A stretch of 64,000 nucleotides of DNA from an uncultured Bacteroidales bacterium (GTDB taxonomy: Bacteria > Bacteroidota > Bacteroidia > Bacteroidales > Bacteroidaceae): positions 1 through 64,000 of the forward strand of contig CADCBH010000014.1 of the NCBI GenBank assembly GCA_902799655.1, read 5' to 3'. The position numbers and the translations under genes were made by a program. Within the stretch, counting starts at the first letter, position 1. Each line of letters starts with the position of its first letter. Below the pieces are notes generated by a model. The model was not told the origin of the DNA. It did not search any database and saw nothing but the letters and a program-made list of their open reading frames with translations. Shown piece after piece: positions 43,058 through 51,044 of this stretch.

Positions 43058-44020
43058 TTATTGGGCGCCAGAAGAGCCCGTAGCTGATGCTGCGGGAGTA
43101 GTGGCGGCGGGATATTTTTGACGGAAGGCGGCAAGGCGCTGATGTGCCTGTATCGCAAAAGCTTTGTATTCGGGGGATTCGGCGTTAAAGGGCTTGTGGG
43201 CAAGCGCCTGTCTGATAGGGCGCCACTCGTGGAGATAGTCCTTGGCGGCATCACTGAAGTAGCTGTCGACCAGGCGTTCCCAGATGTATTCCACGGCCTG
43301 GGAAGAGGGATGGAGCATGTCGGGGGCATAGAAACGATAGTCGCGAAGCTCGTCCATCAGGAGCTCGTAGGCGGGGAAGTAGGTAATAGAGCCCGCCGGA
43401 GATGCGGCGGGAGTGGTGGAGGATATGGCAGCAACGTTGTTGCTGTATAGGGAACTACAGCGGGAACAACAGCGGGAACAGGCGAGGAGGAGGGTGGCCT
43501 TGGAGAGTTGGCTCTCGTGATAGCCGTATTTGCGATAGCGGATGGGGCTAACGGTCAGGACCACATGGATCTCGGGATTGATGCTACGAAGGACCTCGAC
43601 ACAATGGCGGAGGTAGTCGGCGCAGGTCTCTACCGAGAGCACTTCTTCCTCGAAGAGAGATTGGGGGCGCTTCTCGCAGTTATCGACAATCTCGCCAGTG
43701 TCTTTCAAACGATAGACGTGATTGGTGCCAAGGGTGAGGAAGGCGATACGGGGGCCCGCAGCTGATGCTGCGGGAGTAGTGGCGGAGGGACCCGCCGGGG
43801 AAGCGGCGGGAGTTGTGGTGGCGGTCAGGCGCTGGAGGGTGTGGAGGATGCTGGCGGGATTGTACATCACACCGTAGGGGTTGACGGTGACGGGGAAGGC
43901 CTCCTCACGGAAGCGGGCGCCAATGGCATCCGCAAAACAAGAGCCCACAAAGAGTATCTCTTCGCAAGGCTCTATCTGGAATGATGGTTTATCGATATCT
44001 ACGACTGTACGGAACTCCAT
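43058..44020 (-). CDS. GSCFA-domain protein
   Basis: A 320-residue protein with the family signature ILFVGSCFADAIGARF near residue 25, then VNPYGVMYNPASILHTL, FLTLGTNHVYRLKDTGEIV and VVLTVSPIRY, a GDSL/SGNH-hydrolase-like arrangement of unknown substrate. The ATG at 44020 overlaps the upstream stop as TGATG; a GTG three bases earlier is less likely. Placement directly before murF-alr (11-base gap) is conserved in Bacteroidota and hints at a wall-related role. Four palindromic elements are inserted at residues about 68-90, 201-211 and 306-316, the last forming the C-terminus. Confidence 0.87.
   Translation of the reverse strand: MEFRTVVDIDKPSFQIEPCEEILFVGSCFADAIGARFREEAFPVTVNPYGVMYNPASILHTLQRLTATTTPAASPAGPSATTPAASAAGPRIAFLTLGTNHVYRLKDTGEIVDNCEKRPQSLFEEEVLSVETCADYLRHCVEVLRSINPEIHVVLTVSPIRYRKYGYHESQLSKATLLLACSRCCSRCSSLYSNNVAAISSTTPAASPAGSITYFPAYELLMDELRDYRFYAPDMLHPSSQAVEYIWERLVDSYFSDAAKDYLHEWRPIRQALAHKPFNAESPEYKAFAIQAHQRLAAFRQKYPAATTPAASATGSSGAQ
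43077..43104 (-). repeat. Palindromic in-frame element, copy 8
   Basis: Single unit, CCCGTAG/CTGCGGG stem with one mismatch, tail AGTAGTGG. It encodes TTPAASATG seven residues from the C-terminus of the GSCFA protein. Confidence 0.88.
43392..43419 (-). repeat. Palindromic in-frame element, copy 9
   Basis: Single unit, CCCGCCG/CGGCGGG, tail AGTGGTGG, encoding TTPAASPAG in the GSCFA protein. Confidence 0.9.
43755..43818 (-). repeat. Palindromic in-frame element, copies 10 and 11
   Basis: Units 43755-43782 and 43791-43818, 36 bp apart, with CCCGCAG/CTGCGGG and CCCGCCG/CGGCGGG stems, encoding TTPAASAAG and TTPAASPAG. Confidence 0.9.
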
Positions 44021-44919
44021 CACTTTACCTGATAAAAGCGGCGGTTGAGTCCTACCTGCATTGTGCTCTTTCCACCGGTCTTCATGGTATCCATCACGAT
44101 GCTAAAGTCCACGGGCTCACGGACTGCCATCAGCACGAGCGTCTCATCGGAGGGTTCGTCGCCAAAGATGAACGGCTCGGCCTTGAAAGACACGGTACTC
44201 ATGGCCGGTACCAGCAGATGGGCACAGGTGGCTGCTGCATCCATAGGCAGCACCAGATACTTGTTGCCCTGTTTGTCGATATCGAGCAGATTCATATAAA
44301 GCAGGTCGGCGGTGCGGTTGGTCACACGCAGGTAACAGCTCGTATTAGGAGCTATGGTACCGTCGAGCACCATACCGGTTGTACAGTCGACAAGGTCGAA
44401 CTGGATATCGTAGTCGGTAGCAACAGAGGTCTTCGGGTCGATGAGGAGGGAGTCGAGGGAAGTGGTGGTACCCCCAAGCAAATGACCCAGCTGATTCAGA
44501 AGCAGAGAGTCATTAGATGACGAGCGATAGGCGGTAGCCGTAGCCTGCATATAGGTATTGGGGTGCGACATCTTCTCGCTATCATCAGAGAACAGCTGCT
44601 TGACGACATAGCTGAGGTACTGCTTAGAGAGATTCTTCGAACGTCCCTTCAGACCTTTGACGAGGTTGCCCACCGTATTAACGCCAGGCGAAGTAAAGGA
44701 ATACATCTTGGCATTCTTCTCATCGATGACAGTCACTGCACTCTCATCACCAAGTTGCAGAGTAGTCTTGTCAGACACCACCTTACGGGCTTTCAGGGGC
44801 ACCATGGTCTTGCCATTATGCCAACGTGCAGAACCTACCACAGAATAAACGGTGTATGACTGAGCCGATGCCGACAAAGGCATCAATGCCAACAGAACTA
44901 TCAGAATTCTATTTATCAT
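44020..44919 (-). CDS. Secreted FecR/DUF4384-like protein linked to the caspase gene
   Basis: Start at 44919 gives signal peptide MINRILIVLLALMPLSASAQ and an 11-base overlap with the caspase stop. The N-terminal part resembles FecR domains (YTVYSVVGSARWHNGKTMVP, VVSDKTTLQLGDESAVTVID). The C-terminal part looks like DUF4384 (CYLRVTNRTADLLYMNLLDI, KYLVLPMDAAAT), a domain often found with metacaspase-like proteins. 299 residues, periplasmic. It contains none of the palindromic elements although genes on both sides do. Confidence 0.75.
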   Translation of the reverse strand: MINRILIVLLALMPLSASAQSYTVYSVVGSARWHNGKTMVPLKARKVVSDKTTLQLGDESAVTVIDEKNAKMYSFTSPGVNTVGNLVKGLKGRSKNLSKQYLSYVVKQLFSDDSEKMSHPNTYMQATATAYRSSSNDSLLLNQLGHLLGGTTTSLDSLLIDPKTSVATDYDIQFDLVDCTTGMVLDGTIAPNTSCYLRVTNRTADLLYMNLLDIDKQGNKYLVLPMDAAATCAHLLVPAMSTVSFKAEPFIFGDEPSDETLVLMAVREPVDFSIVMDTMKTGGKSTMQVGLNRRFYQVK

Positions 44920-47161
44920 AGGTAAAGATATTAAAGTGTTCGATACCACTGGGGTTCATAAATACCGGTGTCTGCTTGTAGTCAGTCGTCTTGCGGACGG
45001 CATCATAGAGGTAGGCATCGAGGGCACGGGTAGAGAGACCCTCGTCACCATCACGGCGGGCAGCACCATTGAAGGCTTCGACCAGTGCTTTGGTGAAGGC
45101 GCCATTACCCCATGTGGGGTCCTCCTTGGACTTGGTGTCGCCAGCACTGGAGGCATAGAACAGCATGCCGTTCTTTGAACGTCGCAACTGCTCTACGAAA
45201 TGTTCTGCAGCAGCCGAGCGGTTTCCTTCGAGGAGACCGGCAGAATAGCAAGCATCGGCAAAGACCACAAACTTAGAGTTGATCTTCTCGGCAGCATCCT
45301 TGAAGTCGGTAGCACTGAAGCACTCGTAAGTGCGCTTCGTGTTTCCGCCATAAGGCATAAAGAAGAAGCGGTCACGCTCGTCACGATAGCCGTGACCTGC
45401 GAAGAAGAACATACAAAGGTCGTTGGGGCGAGCCTCCTGGCCCATCCACTCCATAGCCTCAAAGATGTCACCACGGGTGGCTTCCTGATCCAAAAGCAGC
45501 TTGACCTCGACATCAGAGAAAGGATGACCCTTCTTGGTGCGCAGCACATTCGAGAAGTCGGTAGCATCCTTGACGGTCATCTTCAACGGTAACAGTTTCT
45601 CGTCATTATACTCCCCTACTCCCACCACAACGGCAAAGAGTCGGGGCAGGTCAACCTGTGCCACATTCTCACGGATGAGGCGAATGGCGGCAGGGATACT
45701 GTTACCCTTCTCGTTTTGGGCAAAAAGCATAATGGTACAGTCACGGTTGGGCACATCGACCTCAATCATATCAGCCTGCTTGACCGCACGGGAGTCGGGC
45801 TGACGGACACCGTCGACCATCACGGTAATCTTAGTAGACTTCTCCAAGCCCTGTGCCAACAGCTGGTATTTCAGTTTGATGACATCGGTATGGAACAGGG
45901 ACTGGTCTTCAGGATAGAGGATACGCACCACGGGAGCACCATTAGCGGCGCTCAAGTCCTCAGAGGCGGGAGTGCCCGCAGCTGACGCCACGGGAGTAGT
46001 GGCAATGCCCGCCGGGGAAGCTGCTGGAGTAGCGGCAGCGGCCAAATCGGTGGCGGCGGCCTCAGTGGGAGGAGCAACCTCAGCAGGAGGAGCTGCAGGG
46101 GGCGGTGGAGGTGTAGAACCATCGTCCTTGAGGGTCAGAGCCTCGAGGGGCACATCCCAGTGGGTAGATACGGTGGGAGGGAGATTACGCTGAATCTCCG
46201 ACTCCTTGGGCAATACCACCAGCGACTTCTTGCGCTGTGCCTGCTGAGCAATCTGGAGTTTCAACTGGCGCAGACGTTCCAAACGGACCACCTCCAAACT
46301 GTCGGCAATCATCATGGAGTCGATGGTTGCTATCATGCGCTTATCGAGGATGCCATTGGTCTTGAGACTATCCATGAGTGCCTGATTGAGGGAGTCTAGC
46401 TTCTCCTGACGCGAGAGTTTGACGAGATCCATGAGCTTCACGAGGCTGTCGGGGCGCTCGGAAGGAGGAAGAATCGTGGCAGAATAGCCGATGGGAGAAT
46501 CCTCGACGGGGATGCCCGCAGCTGATGCTGCGGGAGTAGTGGCAGCAGAGCCCGACGGAGATGCTGCGGGAGTAGTGGCGGAGGAACCCGCCGGAGAAGC
46601 GGCGGGAGTCGTGGCGGCGGGGGCTTGGGCGATAATCTTTGTGGGGCGCTCTATTTCAGGGGCGAGACCCACATCCTTGCCGTTGGACATGTCGCGCCAG
46701 CGCTTGGCTTCCACACTGTCAGCCTCAACGAGGACGCCTTTCTGGTAGAGGTCGGCCAGTTTCTGCTGGGCTGGCACATAGCCACGGATGGCCGATGCCT
46801 TCATATACATCAGTGCCTGGTCGTAGTTGACAGGCACGCCATCACCATTCATATAGCAGGTGGCCAGTCCATACTCGGCCTTGGCATGGCGCTGACGGGC
46901 AGCACGCTTGAACCACATCGATGCCGAGCTATAGTCTTTTGACGTACCTTCGCCCAGATAATACATCTTGCCCAGTTGGAACTGAGCATCAGCCAATCCC
47001 TTCGAAGCTGCCTTGGTATATAGTTCGAGGGCTTCCTCAAACTGGCCAGTCTGATACTTGGCATTAGCCTCGTTAAGCTGTTCCTGAGGAGTCTGAGCCA
47101 CTGCCGTGACCATCATAATAGTCATCAGCAGCATTACATATAGTCTCTGTTTCATATTCAT
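44909..47161 (-). CDS. Secreted Sel1-repeat protein with C-terminal caspase-like (C14) peptidase
   Basis: A 750-residue protein with signal peptide MKQRLYVMLLMTIMMVTAVA. Residues about 25-175 form Sel1/TPR repeats (ADAQFQLGKMYYLGEGTSKD, AKAEYGLATCYMNGDGVPVN). A helical, Pro/Ala-rich linker follows. From about 505 the peptidase domain begins (LFAVVVGVGEYNDEKLLPLK); catalytic His is in FFFAGHGYRD (about 588) and Cys in FADACYSAGL (about 638). Both residues are intact. Five palindromic elements lie in the linker at about 183-216 and 376-396. The export signal means it acts outside the cytoplasm. Coupled to the FecR/DUF4384 gene and preceded by a CHASE2 protein. Confidence 0.88.
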   Translation of the reverse strand: MNMKQRLYVMLLMTIMMVTAVAQTPQEQLNEANAKYQTGQFEEALELYTKAASKGLADAQFQLGKMYYLGEGTSKDYSSASMWFKRAARQRHAKAEYGLATCYMNGDGVPVNYDQALMYMKASAIRGYVPAQQKLADLYQKGVLVEADSVEAKRWRDMSNGKDVGLAPEIERPTKIIAQAPAATTPAASPAGSSATTPAASPSGSAATTPAASAAGIPVEDSPIGYSATILPPSERPDSLVKLMDLVKLSRQEKLDSLNQALMDSLKTNGILDKRMIATIDSMMIADSLEVVRLERLRQLKLQIAQQAQRKKSLVVLPKESEIQRNLPPTVSTHWDVPLEALTLKDDGSTPPPPPAAPPAEVAPPTEAAATDLAAAATPAASPAGIATTPVASAAGTPASEDLSAANGAPVVRILYPEDQSLFHTDVIKLKYQLLAQGLEKSTKITVMVDGVRQPDSRAVKQADMIEVDVPNRDCTIMLFAQNEKGNSIPAAIRLIRENVAQVDLPRLFAVVVGVGEYNDEKLLPLKMTVKDATDFSNVLRTKKGHPFSDVEVKLLLDQEATRGDIFEAMEWMGQEARPNDLCMFFFAGHGYRDERDRFFFMPYGGNTKRTYECFSATDFKDAAEKINSKFVVFADACYSAGLLEGNRSAAAEHFVEQLRRSKNGMLFYASSAGDTKSKEDPTWGNGAFTKALVEAFNGAARRDGDEGLSTRALDAYLYDAVRKTTDYKQTPVFMNPSGIEHFNIFTYDK
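45975..46035 (-). repeat. Palindromic in-frame element, copies 12 and 13
   Basis: Two of the most diverged units, 33 bp apart (45975-46002, 46008-46035), encoding TTPVASAAG and TPAASPAG. Their stems carry mismatches. A further remnant encoding TPASE abuts at 45964-45973. Confidence 0.85.
46515..46614 (-). repeat. Palindromic in-frame element, copies 14, 15 and 16
   Basis: Three units at exact 36-bp spacing (46515-46542, 46551-46578, 46587-46614), encoding TTPAASAAG, TTPAASPSG and TTPAASPAG in the caspase-protein linker. Confidence 0.9.
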
Positions 47162-47182
47162 CGTTTTGTTTCCTCTTGATAT

Positions 47183-48340
47183 TTAGTCGTCTTCCAAATA
47201 GATTGAATTCTTGAATATTCGCCAATGCCACTTGTTGTATATCAGGCGGACACTATCCTCATAGATAGGGCGTGCCGTCTCAATCAGCGCAATACCTGCC
47301 AACGGATAGAGCAAGTCGACATTGTACTGGAGGTGCATGAAGCTGAGGAATGATAGCCACACCAACAGTGCTGCCAACAGGAAATAGTAGGCACTGATGA
47401 GATAGCTGTCCACTTTCGGCCACAGGCGAGGTATCCAGTAGTTGATCCACGAGGAGAAATAGAGCAGCACGAAGGCAATCAGAATGCTCAGCCATACCGG
47501 CATATCCTTGATGTTGCGGTTTTGGATATAAGACAGCATGGAATACGCCTGAATCTTCATACCTGGCATCTTACCCAGCGGTGTGAAGTGCGCATCCTCC
47601 TCATTCGACACAGTGCCAAGAAGCACTATCTTGTCTTTCAGCATATTAGAGAGGCGTTTGACATCCTTGCAATTGATGATGGGGAAGTCGGTATCGCCAT
47701 AGACTATCAAACGGTCGTTAATCTCTTGCTCATGGGGCTGCTCACCCATATAGACACATGCCGTATGGTAAGCCAAAGAATACATCGGCTTATCATTCAA
47801 GTTCTGGGAAAGGGTGTATTCGCGGATGATGCCACCTTCATGGTCCTGCTTCACATTCCCGTAAGCGAAGGTATAATCACCTAATGGTGCAAAGAAAGAT
47901 GCCAGCAATTCACTGAAGGTGTTTTGCTCCTCATCATAACCAATCAGTTTGCTGGAGAGCACGACAGGCTCTTCCGCCTCATCGATAGCACTGACCAGCA
48001 TGGCATTGGCCAGCACATCGTCGCCCTCTTTCGGAAAGAGGAGGTCGACGGACAGCACCTTCGGCTTACAAGCATTGATTTGCTGAATCAACTGGGCAAT
48101 CTCACCACGGTCGATGAGCTCCGTCATATCAACCAGCACGATATCATCGTTGAGTTCGATATCATCGCCACGGCTCATCTCATAATAGACGTCCGTCATG
48201 TGGAAATTCTCGAAGGCCTGCTCTACGGGATTAAACATAGAGAGATTGACGGACACCAATCCGATGACAGCCGCAATCAGAGCCGTTGTCAGACAGACGC
48301 CCACATGATCCCAATGCCAGAATTTCCAATCTTTTTTCAT
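47183..48340 (-). CDS. CHASE2-domain membrane protein without an output domain
   Basis: A 385-residue protein. One N-terminal membrane segment (VCLTTALIAAVIGLVSVNLS), an extracytoplasmic CHASE2 domain (about 35-275: DIVLVDMTE, KPKVLSVDLLFPKEGDDVLA, LIVYGDTDFPIINCKDV, DKIVLLGTVSNEEDAHFTPL) and three C-terminal membrane helices, then a short basic tail. CHASE2 senses unknown signals, usually ahead of a kinase, cyclase or CHAT domain; here nothing follows except 50 residues. As first gene of the caspase operon it may pass a signal to the caspase-like protein. Promoter at 48364-48395. Confidence 0.85.
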   Translation of the reverse strand: MKKDWKFWHWDHVGVCLTTALIAAVIGLVSVNLSMFNPVEQAFENFHMTDVYYEMSRGDDIELNDDIVLVDMTELIDRGEIAQLIQQINACKPKVLSVDLLFPKEGDDVLANAMLVSAIDEAEEPVVLSSKLIGYDEEQNTFSELLASFFAPLGDYTFAYGNVKQDHEGGIIREYTLSQNLNDKPMYSLAYHTACVYMGEQPHEQEINDRLIVYGDTDFPIINCKDVKRLSNMLKDKIVLLGTVSNEEDAHFTPLGKMPGMKIQAYSMLSYIQNRNIKDMPVWLSILIAFVLLYFSSWINYWIPRLWPKVDSYLISAYYFLLAALLVWLSFLSFMHLQYNVDLLYPLAGIALIETARPIYEDSVRLIYNKWHWRIFKNSIYLEDD

Positions 48341-48363
48341 TCCGCAGCATAGATATGACGCTG

Positions 48364-48395
48364 CAAAGATAAATAATTTTTAGCAATTATGCAAA
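48364..48395 (-). promoter_or_regulatory. Consensus promoter of the CHASE2-caspase-GSCFA-murF/alr operon
   Basis: TTTG (48392-48395), 20 bases, TATCTTTG (48364-48371), 24 bases before the ATG. No other strong promoter is seen down to 40404, so wall synthesis genes may depend on it. Confidence 0.8.
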
Positions 48396-48422
48396 AAAGA
48401 ATGAAATTCTTTTATCCTGCTC

Positions 48423-50942
48423 CTACTTTTTCACCGCATCACTGTTTCGGCGACGCTGATACACTCTCCATGCCAATGCCAGGAGAATCAGCAGCAGCAA
48501 GACATAGGCCGTATAGGCTATTGCTTCGGTACGGTCGATGCTCTTGGGGAAGAAACTCAATACCACCTCGTGCTTTCCGGGCTTTACCTGCAGGGCACGC
48601 AACACGTAGTTGACACGTCCCAATGGCTGTTCCACACCATCGACGGTAGCAACCCATCCTGGATAATAGATTTCAGAGAACACCACTACTCCACCCTTTC
48701 CTGAGTTGACCTCATAGGTCAGCTTATTGGGCTCATAGGCAGTGATCTGGACACGGCTCAGGGTATCCTGCATGACAGCCTGTCCCAGTTGCTCCTCAAA
48801 CTTCTTGTCGGCAACAGCCTCATGGCGCAAGGGCAGCTTTCCTACCATATCAATTTCCTGATTGGCATTATCTACATAATGAATGCGGTCAACAAACCAA
48901 GCATTGCCATAGGTATATGGGTTGGCCAGCGGCACCGTCTGTCCACCCTGCAGAGGCAGGATGAAATACTTGGTATTGAGCATGTTAAGCACAGGATAGA
49001 TGCTATCACCATTCACCTGTGTCATATCACCTCCTGCCTCACTGACCGCCTTGAAGACATGGTTTATCTCCGGTGAGATGTGGGCATCGATCAGTTCCTG
49101 ATAACGGCGCAACTTAGCGGCATGATAGCCACCGATGCTTTTCAGGTAATAGCTGGTCTCGTTCTCATTGAATGTAGAAGTGGCCAGATTCAGCACACGG
49201 TAGTCGAGCGACGTATCCTGCAAGATATGGTCAATGGCCGTCGTCTTAGGTATCGGTTCCTCACGCACCGTCTTTGACACAAACATCTCATCATTGAGAT
49301 AGCGCTTATTGATCTGCCACATATCAATCAGACAGAGCACCGTCAACAAGGCACACATCCACTGGGCACGTAGTTTCTTATAGCGATAAAGCAGCATACA
49401 TGCCGTACCCAGCACGATGATCCAGAACGAGCGCCAACAGTCGGCGGTGAATACCGCCACACGCATCTCTGTCAGGTTCTGGAGCAATGGGGCCTTCTGG
49501 TCGTCTGGCAACTGGCTTAAGGCCTGCATCTCATTATAGCTGATGAAATCGGGGAAGAACAACTGTGGCATCAAGGCGAAGAGCAGACAGACACCAGCGG
49601 TAAGAGCGAAGGATATCCACAGATAGCGCGTGGGGAAAGCACTCGCCACAGGAGTCTCCGAAGAAAAGCCGTCAATCACCTTCTTCAGTGCCATCATGGC
49701 CAACAGCGGGATGGTAAACTCGGCTATCACCAGAATAGAGGCCACCGTGCGGAACTTGGCATACATCGGCACATAGTCGAGGAAAAAGTCGGTAAACGGC
49801 ATGAAGTTACGTCCCCACGACAGCAATACCGACAAGATGGTGACAGCCAGCAGCGCCCACTTCATCGGACCCTTCACAATGAACAGGCCCAGTACGAAGA
49901 GCATAAGGACGAAAGCGCCCACATATACTGGACCTGCCGTCATTGGCTGGTTGCCCCAATACTGTCCCAGTTGCTGATAGATACCTACATAGTACTCATT
50001 GGCATGCTTCATAGCCGTCTTGCTTTGTGACAGGGGTACACTGGCACCGCCTTTAGCGTTGGGCACCAACAATGTCCATGTCTCATCAATGCCATAGCTC
50101 CACTGGGTGATATAGTCGCGGTCGAGACCACTGCTGGTCTGGTTGGCACTGTTCTGCTTGACCAGTTCACTCTTTCCACGCATCGACTCCTGAGCATACG
50201 TCCACGTATGATAGAGGTTCGAGATGTTCAGACAAATACCTATGGCTGCGCCCACCATACAGACTGCCGTAGCTTTCAGCAGATGCTGATAACGCTTCTT
50301 CAGGATGCCTTCGATACAGAAAGCTATCACCATCGCCATAATGACAAACAGATAGTAATAGGTCATCTGTACATGGTTGGCCATCACCTCCAAGGCTGTA
50401 AAGATAGCTGTCAGCAACATACCCGTCAGGTATTTGCCACGATAGGCCAGTACCACACCGGCAATCATCGGTGGTAGATAGGCCAAAGCCACCACTTTCC
50501 AGATATGGCCGGCAGCAATGATGATGAAAAAGTAGCTGGAGAATGCCCAGATGACAGATCCCAATGCCGCCAGATAGACACGGAAGTCGAAGGCCCTCAA
50601 CAGAATATAGAAGCCCAGCAGGTAGGCAAAGACATACCACACATTTTCTGGAAGGCCCAGATGATAGACCGTTTCCACCTTGGTAAGCAACGTCGTGCTA
50701 TGATAGGACGGCGACATCTGGTAGGTAGGCATACCGCCGAACAACGCATTGGTCCAACGTGTGCGCTCTCCTGTACGCTGATGATATTCGCTAGCCTCCT
50801 GACCTGCACCACGCCCGGCAGAAGAGTCGTGACGATAGAGCACACGTCCCTCAATATCGGCGGGGAAGAAATAGGCAAACGATATGATTACAAACATCAA
50901 GACTACCAGTACATCAGGCAGCCATAGCTTCCAATTTTTCAT
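48423..50942 (-). CDS. YfhO-family polytopic membrane protein
   Basis: An 839-residue protein with about 12-14 membrane helices. The N-terminus WLPDVLVVLMFVIISFAYFF, the extracytoplasmic loop NALFGGMPTYQMSP and the beta-rich C-terminal part before the last helix (VVVFSEIYYPGWVATVDGVE) fit the YfhO family, which shares the GT-C glycosyltransferase layout and is linked to lipoteichoic-acid glycosylation in Gram-positives. In Bacteroidota its substrate is unknown. It stands alone; a TAAATTTG promoter box lies at 50963-50970. Confidence 0.88.
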   Translation of the reverse strand: MKNWKLWLPDVLVVLMFVIISFAYFFPADIEGRVLYRHDSSAGRGAGQEASEYHQRTGERTRWTNALFGGMPTYQMSPSYHSTTLLTKVETVYHLGLPENVWYVFAYLLGFYILLRAFDFRVYLAALGSVIWAFSSYFFIIIAAGHIWKVVALAYLPPMIAGVVLAYRGKYLTGMLLTAIFTALEVMANHVQMTYYYLFVIMAMVIAFCIEGILKKRYQHLLKATAVCMVGAAIGICLNISNLYHTWTYAQESMRGKSELVKQNSANQTSSGLDRDYITQWSYGIDETWTLLVPNAKGGASVPLSQSKTAMKHANEYYVGIYQQLGQYWGNQPMTAGPVYVGAFVLMLFVLGLFIVKGPMKWALLAVTILSVLLSWGRNFMPFTDFFLDYVPMYAKFRTVASILVIAEFTIPLLAMMALKKVIDGFSSETPVASAFPTRYLWISFALTAGVCLLFALMPQLFFPDFISYNEMQALSQLPDDQKAPLLQNLTEMRVAVFTADCWRSFWIIVLGTACMLLYRYKKLRAQWMCALLTVLCLIDMWQINKRYLNDEMFVSKTVREEPIPKTTAIDHILQDTSLDYRVLNLATSTFNENETSYYLKSIGGYHAAKLRRYQELIDAHISPEINHVFKAVSEAGGDMTQVNGDSIYPVLNMLNTKYFILPLQGGQTVPLANPYTYGNAWFVDRIHYVDNANQEIDMVGKLPLRHEAVADKKFEEQLGQAVMQDTLSRVQITAYEPNKLTYEVNSGKGGVVVFSEIYYPGWVATVDGVEQPLGRVNYVLRALQVKPGKHEVVLSFFPKSIDRTEAIAYTAYVLLLLILLALAWRVYQRRRNSDAVKK

Positions 50943-50962
50943 AACACGATAGTTTTTGGTTG

Positions 50963-51022
50963 CAAATTTACAAATAAAATGAGAATTAAGAATTAAGAAT
51001 TAAGAAATATTTCGTACCTTTG
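50963..51022. promoter_or_regulatory. Divergent promoters for yfhO-like gene and mtnN-luxS around a GAATTAA repeat
   Basis: Minus-strand TAAATTTG at 50963-50970 serves the YfhO gene; plus-strand TACCTTTG at 51015-51022 serves mtnN. Between them GAATTAA-type units repeat three to four times (50981-51006). Confidence 0.65.
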
Positions 51023-51044
51023 TCGTCATAATGACGAAAAAAGT

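Noticed and set aside
41647-46614. Palindromic repeats as a CRISPR array
   Set aside because: Copies lie inside coding genes, with only 5-8 bases between tandem units and hundreds of bases between groups; there are no uniform spacers or cas genes.
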